Assembly (NCBI GenBank): GCA_019648995.1
Contig: BLXT01003251.1
Span: 304,219 to 340,373 of the forward strand
Origin: Plakobranchus ocellatus
Lineage: Eukaryota; Mollusca; Gastropoda; Plakobranchidae
Direction of reading: 5' to 3'
DNA: 36,155 nt
The notes under the pieces are model-generated. The model made no database searches, was not told the origin of the DNA, and was given only the letters and a program-made list of their open reading frames with translations. Position numbers and translations under genes: made by a program. Below are positions 20,143 to 32,100 of the stretch, piece after piece. Position 1 is the stretch's first letter; each line of letters begins with the position of its first letter.

Positions 20143-23100
20143 GTAAGAGTTGATTGAAAAAATACAGCCTTCCTATGCAATTTAATAACTTCAGTAATCA
20201 ATTCATGTTAATTGTATTATACAATTTTAAACATACGTTGCAAATTTTGGAGCTGAATCATCGCCATGAATCAAGTTGGACAGAGAAAGATAGACCTACA
20301 TCTTTAAAAGTTAAAACCTCTGTACTGGTAGCAGTTCCTGTGACGCATGCAATAATAAACTTTGAAGTCATGTGACATCAACACTATTTTTGTCGTTAAA
20401 AAATTTTCAAGATTTTTCTAACTCAAACTTAGAGCTTCATGTCTTAGAATGTTGAATGTCAGTCTTAGTGTATGTAATGTCAAGTTTCTCCTGGCCAAAA
20501 TGAATGAAACCTATTGTAGCTAGGTCTAGGCTAGGCCTGCCTTGCATCCCCACAAAAGTAAAGCTTGGGATTAGGCTGGGCCTTATTCCAAACCTCTTTG
20601 AGCTAAATAAAGCAAAAGCAAAGCCTATGTAGCAAATGTAGGTTGGAAAAAATCGCTTTTCTCTCATGAGAACCTAAGTCTTTGGTTGATTTTAATGAAT
20701 TTATCCTTGTCTTTTACTTTTAGCAACAAAATTGAAGTGGTCTAACTTGTAGAAAATTAAGAGAAAGGAGTGCAGATTTTTCGCGAATCTTCCAGTCTTT
20801 CAGAAAGTAATTTTTGGTCCACTACTATTAGGCCTTTCAAGTTGCATAAAAATTTCTTCACCCAAATCTGTAGATCTCTGTTGTCTATGATCATGAACCA
20901 TGTAAATTAACAAAATTACAAATTTCTGTAGGCCATGCGCATCAGGCATCCGTTTATGATCCACTATGTTGAAGGTAGTGACCAAGCCTGAAGACATTTG
21001 ATCAATAGCCTACGCAAAATCAAATATGTGTCGTTTTTTTGGTGGGCCTATTAGAGATTGGCCATTTTTACCTCTAGACTCTCGGCCAATAAACATCCAT
21101 TCTTCATATTTTTACGGCATAAAAATTTGTTATGCAGTGCATGCCTCAATAAATGGCATCTTAGCAATCATCTATCCAATTCATAGAACATGTTGACTAT
21201 ATTTTGGATCAGTCTAAAAAGTTGTCAATTTAATCAAGCTTATCAGCGTGTGAAAATATGTTCAACGACTTGACAGTACCAATATTTTCTTATAGTATGT
21301 TAGTACAGATTATTGATCAAATATTTCTCCTTCAGGATTCCTTATTAAGATTGATTTGCAGAGGGTATAAAAAATTGTAAGTTTATGTGTTTTCAGTATT
21401 TTACATGCCTCAATCATTATCATATCTTCCCTAATCCTTCCCATAGTGAATGGACATTCACATACATGTGTATGACCTTGCACCTTATGTCATATTTTTA
21501 CTTCCTTTATTAGCTCTCCTCTGGACATTTTCTATTGCTTTTGATTTTAATTTCACTGTTGGACACCATCCTTTGTAAATGAAAAAATCTAACAAAAATG
21601 TTTTATGAGGCTTAGCCAAAACATTTAAGTTGTCATCATTATTATGTTTGAAAATTTTTTTAACAGCCATTTGATAAAAATGAACTCAATCAATACATAA
21701 ATATTGAGTCTGTGAGTATAATGACTTAAGAAGTAATGCTTGGTGTTTAAAAAATCAGTTTTGGATGCATCCATGCTTTTTTAACTAACCAAACAGCTTT
21801 GGAATATAACTATGATGACAAGATCACTGAAGCAGAGGTCACCCATTAACACTTTAAGCTCATTCACCATGAAAGAAAGATCTTTTTTATAACATGGATC
21901 TGCTTTTTAAATCCAGCTTTACATGAATTACACCTCTTATGGGTCATGTGCCCTTTTCCATTTTGTTATTGGAGGTTCTTTTTTTTTTTCAGAACACAGT
22001 TTAAAAAAATGACACAATTTTGAGGTCCACCTTTAGGCAACTGCTCTTATAAAATTTCAAAAAGAGGGAATTTTTAATTTTCAATTTAAACTATCTAAAG
22101 CTCCAGATATTTTATTTGGTTTATATAGTTCTCTCTGAATGTGAGGCTTAAAAGACAGGCTTTGTCCAAGATAATTTACTCTCATTTTTTTCTTTTCTGA
22201 AAATTTGTTGTGGATGCGTTTTATTTTTTAGTATAATGTACATTTTGTATGCAGAACAAATTTCATAATGGTTTCTAGGATTTTTTTGGATTAGAAGGTT
22301 AACATTGCAGTGTATTGTAAATGAGGCTTTTCACTCATGACTATGGAATGTAGTAAATTGATGGCTTGGCCTGCAGTGTTTTCGTATCAACATTGGAACA
22401 TCCCTCTGATAATTGAACTGTACCTGGTGCAGGTGTACTTTGTTGTCTCTTTAGTGTATGTAAACCAAATTCCAGGCTTGTGGACAGAAAAATTCATAGT
22501 GATTAGAGTTGATTAATTTTATGAGAAAATCTCATGAGAAATGCAAGCCTGTAGGCAAACAAATGATCAACACTGGAACAAAGTCTAATAAAAAAAGATT
22601 GTTGCTGGGACCACATTATGTAACATTAGGCCTGTGATTGATAGCTGTCTCGTACAGTAAATTGGAGCATAACTGTGCAGTTCAAGCAATAGTGTTATAT
22701 ATAAGCTAGTGATTTTGTGGATATGGTTTAATTTTTTTTTTTTAAACAAATGAGTAGTTGTGGCTATCAGCATATATCTTGCTGCCTAGCTTTTTCTTTC
22801 CACATGTAGAAGAGGCACGGTAAGGGATATCATACAAGAGGTTTTTCTGTGGAAATCAGGTCATTTGCAAATGGACTAAATCAGTTTATGAAAGTTTGGA
22901 GTAGTACCTTTTCTGCTTTTGCCTGCTCTTACTAAATTAAATTAATTTAACAGTTGTTACTCTTTAAAAATAAAATGAAAAATGGTGAATGGCTTTGAGA
23001 AATTTAGGTTTGTGTTTGAAAATTATCTTTTTGTACAGCAAATTAATGTCAAAAGAACATCCTTGAGTATTTGGATATGAAAAACCCAATTTAAGACGGA

Positions 23101-26100
23101 AACTAATTGTTGTAGAGTATTTTATAATTTACTTCTCTGTAATGCTTGTTGATGTTTTTTTGGTTTTTTTTGGGTTTTTTTTTTTTTTTGTTAAATGTAT
23201 GATAGTTTTGCTTAACCCTAAACTATCATCTGAAAAAGGAATCCTTACAATGGTAATTCATTGCTCTGTTTCCTGGGAAGTCTATAGGGCTTTAAGGAAT
23301 TGTATTTTATTTAGAATGATTACAAGTCTTCTTCTTTTCTTTTCGTAATTTTTTTTTTTCCTCGAGATCAGTTTGTAATGATGCAAAAAAAAAAGTTTGC
23401 ACTGTCAAGAAAAAAAACAATGTTAATTTTGTGTCATGTATGGAGCAAAATTAAAAATCTAATTTGAAATGTCAGTATCAGTTGCAGCACAAATGACTCT
23501 TGTTCTAACTAAGGAATGATCTCATGACAGGCATTGCTTTTGAAAAATTTAATCATAGCTGATCTTTCATAATTATTTTTTCCAGAGCTTCTTCGGCTTT
23601 GGACAGAGTGCAGAGATAAGCATAGCCTTAGATGGTCAAGAAAATCGCAGAACGGCAGAGATCAAGACAGAAGATGGAAAGAGAGAAAAGTATTATTTAT
23701 ATTTTGATGGTGAAACAGTTTCAGGAAATGTAAGTTGGCAATTTATGGGAAGTTTTAAAAAATATTTTTTTTTTAAATTAAATGATGTTTTAACCATTTC
23801 CCCTGCCACAAGTTGTGAAAGTCTTTGTTGACTTCATAAGTTTTAATTTTTAGGAATTCATCAAGAATTTTCTTAAATTCCAGAACTGGTAAGTGTTATA
23901 AATTATAACAAATATTTCGTGCCTTGAAGTATACTTTTTTTATTCTTAATTTTTTCTACTGTATATTTTGACATTTCAATTTTTTGTTTTCCTCGCATTA
24001 TTGTTACTTAGGTTTGTTAACCTGCATTTTATATATAGTTTTTTTTATTTTAAAAGATTTTTTAAATTATTATTTTCATTTCTTCAGGTTAACATTGCAC
24101 TTAAAAAGAAAGGAAGTAAATTAGAGCATCAAGGAATCAAAATAGAGTTTATAGGTCAAATTGGTAAGTTCAATATGGTGTGGTTTTGTTTCCTAGAAAT
24201 TTTTTTTTTATTGCATTTGTGCCAAAAAAATATTTGTATTATCAATAAACAAGGCTTGGTCCACTTAAACATCAGTCCTTGTCAAAACAAAAGTTTTCTA
24301 AATCATACAGTCAAAGATTTAGGCACACCAACTTCTATATCTCTCTAATTGTCTATCTATCTATCTATCTATCTATCTACCCATCTATCTTTTTCAAGAG
24401 AAATGTCAGCTATCACTTTTTTAAAAAAAAGCATTGTAATCCAACAAAATTATAAAAACTTTACATCTTTAGAAAGCAGATCTGTCAGCCTCTATTGATC
24501 TACTGATCTCATTAATTGAAATGAGAGTCAAAATACAGAAATGAGATGGAAAAATATTGCAATCTTATCTTTTATTTATTTTTGGCCTGCTTCCGTCAGA
24601 CAATTATTGTCCAATAAATAGGTAGTGTATGTTAGAAAAATCTTAATTTTTATTAATCTTTTTGTCCATAAAGCTGTAAGGATTCACTCATTGGTTCTGA
24701 CACACAGTATGTTTGTGTTTTTTGCCTACCATGCCTTTTTATTAATTAAAGACAGCTAGGTATTCTTTTTGTTTATATACATTGTTAATACTACTGAATT
24801 GCTTTGTAAATTACTGAAATGTTGGCACAAAATTACCGAAGCTAAATTCTTTAGGTTAGCAGCTCAGAGAAAGTGAAACCAAATGATAAAGATTTTTTTT
24901 TTCCTTTCCATTTTTGTCGTTTGCAGAGCTGTATTATGATCGGGGAAATCATCATGAGTTCACATCTCTTGTTAAAGAGCTGGTCCGCCCAGGTGAACTC
25001 ACACATGATGCAAATCTCAACTTTGAGTTTTCACAAGTGGAAAAGCCATATGAATCATACACAGGGGCAAATGTGCGATTGCGGTAAGTACTGCGACTGT
25101 TTCTGTTAATTGGACTTTTAGTTGGAAATTGTAACAAAAGTTTTTAATCGATGAAAGGATTAATTCCGGTCGAAAAAGAAATATTCTTTTTTAGGCTTTG
25201 TTATTTTTTTTTTAAATATTATGTCATAGAAATAAGGACTAGCCTCTTTGAAAATATCATACATGCCATACTTTTAGGAAAGGTTACAAATTTGAAATCT
25301 AGAACTTTCAAACAGTCTAGACCTGGAAATATTTAAATTCAGTGTTTGAACATAGTTGAAGAAGATTTTACCATTGTGAAAAATTTCAATCATTATGTAG
25401 TTCTTTTGTTTTTTAAATATTCTAGATGAAAAGAGTTGCCATGTAATTTTTTTTAAATAGCTTTATATTTATAAACTGTGCCCAAAGACATACATTTTAC
25501 TCAACAGCACAATTCAAACCAAACAAAAGCAACTGTACAGAAATGTTTAATTGTAATATGTTTGTGTTTAAATTTTTATCTTGTAAATAAATTTGATGAG
25601 AATATACAGACTGATTTTCATTGCTCTCATTAAGTGATAAATTTATGCTTAGAGATTATTTTCTTCCCCAGGTATTTCTTGAGGGTGACCATAGTAAAAC
25701 GATTGTCGGATGTTGTTAAAGAGCAAGATATAGTTGTACACACGTTGTCCCAGTACCCAGAGCTCAACTCTAGCATAAAGATGGAGGTGGGCATTGAAGA
25801 CTGTTTGCACATCGAGTTTGAATACAACAAATCCAAGTAAGATATTTTACGATTTACCATGAGCAGAAATAATTATGTTATTATAATATACACATTATTT
25901 TGGCTGGTGCATAAGATCTTTATATCTGGCATATATATATCAAGTTTGTTTTTTATCTAAGATACTAACTTGGGAGAAAAATAATATGGGATGGCATTAC
26001 AAAGGGGTAAACTATTGAACCTGCATTGAGATCTGAAAGTACCTTTCTGCCACAGGTTTGACTTCAAGCCTGCATGCAACACTCTGGCCTTACGAGGGCC

Positions 26101-29100
26101 ACAAACCTGGGGTCACCTTGTTGAGGATGGGTTATATACAACAACAACAGAAGGAAAACCAGCATACTAAGCCCCGGCTTTTTTATAATGCTATTCTCTA
26201 GGTTGGTGGCTATGCATTTTCTTATAGCGCTGGAAATATATATTTAGAAATATTAAGTGGAGCTGGTTTTTTTTTTAAATTATCTCTCTTTGTTGCTTGG
26301 TTGTTGGGTTTGGTCCTGGAGACATCTTTCATCTGGACCTGTGCAACGATGATTCATGCAAACACAGCTCTAATGCAAGGACCAAAATTCGAAATATTAA
26401 GTGAATTCATGATTGCAATTTTTTTCACAAAATGGGTTAAAATGTCAGTCCAAGTCAAGCTTTTTGGGAAATTGTCAAGATAGCAATATAATCCTACATG
26501 TGTTTACCTTCTGCTGCTGAGTGAAGATACCACTTGAAAGATGTTATAGTGGGTAAGATATATTTCCTGCTGGTTCGCATCAAAATCCGTTACATGGAGT
26601 TGGCCATCGTGAGAAGAGAAACCACGGGAGCAGGTAGTGAAATGGATGTGTAGCTATATTTTATGCAGAATGGTAGCTAGACGTCGGCAATTTTTTTATG
26701 TTTCCCTAAGATTTTTTGTTTAGTGTCCCTTTATCTTGGAGCTTGGTGTTCATATCTAGCGAAACTGTATATCTGTTAACTGTGTTTGTCCAGTTCCAAA
26801 TATATTGTGTGCCTATCTGTTTTTTGTTTAAGATTTGCACTCTCAATTTCCTCTCCTACCTTATAATTATTACAGTTCATGTGTCATTGTAAATGAATAA
26901 TTAAAGACAATATGGTTAACAAAGAATAAAAAGAAAGCCGCATGAGACATGCATTTTGATCTTTTCCAAAACAGTAGAAATCAGATAATAATTTATCAGT
27001 CCATGCAGCTTGAATAATACATCATTTTCAAAAAAATAATTTTTTAAATATCCAGCAGCATATCCATCCTAACTTAACTCTGAGCTGCTTCTTTCCCTTT
27101 CCTTGTCATGCATCTTAGTTTTACAGCTCATAAGCCATGAGTTGCAGAATCATGTAAATTTATGAGAAAAGGCAAAGCTGGCTGTGCTTATCCAAATAAT
27201 ATTGTTTATAAATGGCAAGCTTGAAAGTCTGGAAACAAAGAGCTTTATATAAACAGACATTGATGTACCCAGAGAGATTGTACATTTTTATTTCTTCAAC
27301 CATTTTCCACAAGAAAAGAAAAATGATTACTGGTCATGCATTTTTTTTTTTTAAGCCTGTGAAAACTAGATCTTGTGAAAAAGATCCTTTGCTATAGATC
27401 CAGCATATTGTTATTACTTTGTAGAGCATGCAATTCTTTTTTTCTTTTTAGGCAATTGTTTTTCTTATTAACAGTTATTGTTTTTCCCTTGTTTCTCCAG
27501 AATTGTTTTTTTTTTTTTTTTTAATTTTAATTTGTTTCTACTTTTTATTGCTTATGTTAAAAAGTCGTGCCCTGAGAACAGGTCAAGTGAGTTAACATTT
27601 AACACATTTTAAATCTTGAATACCATCTTTGTAGTTTAAGATTGATGAAAACTATTAGAGAATTGTGTTAAATCTGTGTAAAGATATGTGTTTTTTGTTT
27701 TTTTTTTTTCTCCCCAAGAAAAAGCACTTGCTGCCAGTTTTTAAAAAATTTCTTTTCCTCAAAACTTTTTTGCAACATCTGACTCACTAGGTTTGGTCTC
27801 GGGACCTGTGTGGTAATCTCACAAAATAAGTCTGGTTACTGGCCTGCCTGGTTCAAGTGTATGGTTAAATGATCCTCTCAGTTTTATCAAAAGTGTAACG
27901 TTATATAGACTCAATATGCTACCTCCTTTAACGCCAGGGGTGTTAGTGTGACATGTGTTTTGTAACCAACCCTAACATTGCAGGGACCTGCCAATCACAG
28001 GTTTGAGAAAAGATCTGGCCATCAACAAGAAATTTGAGATCATGTTGATATGGAGGGGCTGTATGCACGTTACCACAAAACCAATTTAAAAGTAAAATCT
28101 CTGGTTATCTGACAAGGTGAAATCAACAGCCAGACTCATTTTGTCATGTTCATAGTCATCCATCCTTCAATTTGTGCCCATTTTTGCCTTTTGTTTTGGT
28201 GTTGTATAGTGAAATCATGTATAGATATATATATTTATTTTATATGTGTGTATATTTTTTTTCTTTCTTTTTTTTTTTTTCAAACTACTCTTGTCTCAAT
28301 TTTCAGATATCATTTAAAAGATGTGATAGTTGGTAAGATTTACTTCTTGTTGGTGAGGATCAAAATCAAGCATATGGAGCTACAGGTCATTAAACGTGAA
28401 ACAACTGGCACAGGTATATTTGCTCTAGAAGGTACTAGGCATCAGTTTAGTTTTTTTTCTTCTTTCAAATCAACGCTTCCCCTGAAACTGACAGCTGTGT
28501 AGAGGGCACCTCCTTGTCTGTTGGTTTTTTTTTTTTTATTTGGAGTGAGAAATGTGATTTGTGTGCAGGAGAAATTACATATCTTAAAAAATCACCTTAG
28601 CACTGTAAAAATATTGCATAATGGAGTTACATTGTATTTCTTGCTAACATTTCTTAAGCAAAGTTGCTTCCACTCACTGGGAAAGGTTTTGCTGTTTAAA
28701 TATTGTTGTTGTTAAGGTTGTAACAAGGGTTTTGCTTTCCTTGGCTTCTTTGGTATGATCTTGTTTTTTTCTGAAGTGGCTCCCCTTTTTTTTTTTAGCT
28801 TACCCTAAGAGTAAGATTATGTCATCTTGCATAATGTATAGTAAGATCAGAAAGCTTAGTTTGAGCTTTTCTGTATCCTGGCTACAGTGTCTTGTATAGT
28901 GTTAGAACCATGGAAAATCACATTGGCATCAGCTTTTGTTTTAAATTCTTTCATTTGGAAATAGTGTTGTTGACGGATGATCCCATGGTGTGATTTTGAT
29001 CTCAATTTGTTTCTTTCCTTCATTGAGTTTTGGTTTGAATAGTTAGAACATTTGTCTTATTTCACCAAGTGAAAACTTACCTTACAGTTTCTGAAAGGTT

Positions 29101-32100
29101 TACAAATCCAGATTTTGTTTTACTCTTTGAAGTCCCAGTAAGGGTTTGGAAAACTATAGTGGCCAGCAAGAAATTATGCCCAACTATTGCATCATGATTA
29201 TTCTTTTTCACTAGCCCAGTCAAAATCCATTTCATCAAGCCAGAATTCATTTCCACTTTAAGTTGCTTTGTTCGTCTGGAATGTATTTTCTTAGCATTAG
29301 TTGCTGCAGCATTGAAATCAATGTGCCAGTTCTTGTGAAATTTACAGCGCTTTGAACTTGTGAATGAACATACTGAGGTTTGGCTCGTTTTTTAATTCTA
29401 CTTTTTGGTTTTTGACAAAACAATATTTTATATCAAAATATGTCTTTTATTTCATTGTCATCACTGTTTAAAATATTCATGTTAGGACTGATATATCTGA
29501 ATTTTTAACTGGAAGGCAGGTCTTAAAGTAGTCGTATTTTTTTTTATGTGTCTCTGTTCTGTTTTTCTTCTTGGAGTAATTGCAGTATTTGCCTTTATTA
29601 CTATTCTTAAAAAAAAAAAATACCAAAATGTTTGAGATGAATTGTGAATCGAATGGCTTTACGTAGTCTGACAGGTCAAAATTTGCTACCACCAGAATGC
29701 CTAATCATTCATTTTTTTTTTTTTAGGGGAAAATGCAAATGATTTTTATGTTGCTTTCAATCTCTACTTTTTTCATGGATGTGGCTATGTTCAACAATTT
29801 TGAATTTTGAGGATGTGCTGTATGTAGATCTACTGCTGTCAAGCTTCTTTTGCTTTTCTTTTAACCTTTGGCCCCCTCCTTTTTTTTCCTGTATAAAAAA
29901 AAATAAGTAAATAAAAGCAATCATTTTAATAGTTCCTGATGGGATTGTAAGCTTTTCTAAAATTTATTTTCAAGTAAGACCTTAATCTGAAAATAATTTT
30001 CTTGCATTACGTGAGAGTCTATGAAGATGTAAATTGAAGGAAGATGTTTCATGCTGGTAAAGAAATAAACTGAAAAACTAGAAGTGATGATGTGCAGACT
30101 CTTCTTAGAGATACACTCATAATTAAGTTATAAAAAATGAGAGGAAGCCTTGTTATAAGCCTGTGACAGCCGATGCTCTTATTCATTTAGAGTTTCCAAG
30201 CTTTCTGATTATCATGAAAAAGTAGCATACATCTTGAGATATGCAAACTGTTGAGGCTCAGCAACTTCTTTCATATGTGAATAACTTAAAAGAATTAAGT
30301 AGTTTTCAGATTATCTAAGGGAATGTCCAACTCTACTGTTAACTTAGCTCTGTGGGTTAAAAACTTTTTGCATCAATTTAGCATTTTACTCCTTATTTCT
30401 TTCAGCAAAAGACTGTAGGCCCAGACTATATGAGAATATAAACGGAAACTCTGATATTTAGTCTTAATATTCAGTCACTGGAATTATGTTCCCATTGCCA
30501 ATCAAAGAAAAATAAATTCTGTCACTGCATTAAAAGGCTTTTGAGTTGAGAATTTATGAACTTCTACTTGTTTTACAAAGAAATAATTACAATCAATACA
30601 AGGCCTTATCAATACTATCATAAAACCACATGACATTGTGTTAAACACTTGCTTTTTCAAAACTCGTCTTTTTTTGCTTGAAGCAACTAAAAGTTATTTT
30701 TTTTAGGCGTTGTTTCGTAATAAAAAATTTTTTTTTTGCTTTGTGCAAGGTTATTGTGACAGTATACAGCAGTTGTCTTGTTTAAATCTTTGTCTCTCTT
30801 TTATAAATTGAACAGAAAATATTTCAATATAAAGAAAAAAAAAGGAGAAACCCATAAAGACATAAACATGATTGCAATAAAGCCAAAATACATTGATATC
30901 AGTATGAAAAAAATAAAAAGGACAATATCGATTTATTAAAGGAATTGTAACAACATAGAGTATGCCTTAAAACTTATGACTTTTAGGCTTTCTCAGTTGA
31001 AAAAAAAAAAATTACAATGGCCATCACAGAATTAAGACCCTTAAACTTATTTATTTGCCCCTGAAAGTGCATCAGTTGTGTGTTTTGCTAACTTTTGCAA
31101 GAAAAAAAAGGCTTTTCTTCGTATGATTTTGGCCTGTGGCTGTTGCTTACTTCATACAGCCTGTCAAATCTGACCGTCCCAACCTTTGCACAAGCAAAAA
31201 TTACTTGGATTTATTTGTGCAAGTTAAAAGAAAAAGGAGAATTTCAAAACTGTATTTGATTGGCAGGTATCCTAAAGAAAGCACCCTATGGTAATAATTC
31301 TTTCTTTTTGTTTTGCAAATTCTTTTTTTTAAGCTTTGACTATAGTGTTTGAATTCAGGCGCAGTTTGTTGTGTGGCAACTTTAATGTTTGTTGCTTTGT
31401 TGATCATCCTGCCTTTTATTTATTTATTTTTTTTTTAGGTCATTTGTGTTGAAACTTTTCCATGTTTTGCTTTTTTCACCATTTTTTTCTTTTGGTAGTG
31501 AAAATAATTGTTGTAAAGTCATTGTACTTGTGAAGTTATGATATTTAGTCATAGGAAAATCAGAAGCTATCCTCACATAGAAAATCTAGAAGCTCTTCTG
31601 TCCTTTTAAAATTAAATGAGCTATCCTTGCAATGTAAAATTGGAAGCTATCTTCTACAACAGAAAACTTTTATGGTTTAAAATTTTTTTTTAAAGTTTTC
31701 CTTTACTTTAAAATTATTAGGATTTGTAAAATATTTGAATCATATCATGAGATGATCTTGTTCTATAAACATGCTTTTTATTGAGACTTCATAATTTTGT
31801 AAAAAAATTTTTAATTCAATGCCAGCTTTTTGAAGATTTATTTTAGAATATTGGTCAATTTCATTTACTCTTTGCATATGAGAGATTTTCAGAGAACAAA
31901 ATGGTCATGTTGATTATATGATTTTTTTCATTATTTCTGTTTTCAAATTTAAAGGAAACAACATATTAGGTTGTTTTTTTTCCAATCTTTTTGTTGTTGT
32001 TTTTTGCTTTTCATACTCCTGTTTTAAAGGAAAGTAAATATACTTAGATCCCATGTGTTCTATGCTTTTAAAGTCCACTTTCACTAACACAGGCCCAAAC

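Noticed and set aside
27980..28100. Open stretch after an attgcag in the intron between VPS26 exons 6a and 6b
   Set aside because: About 35 codons are open, but the frame does not suit the flanking exon phases, no donor follows, and the peptide matches no part of VPS26.
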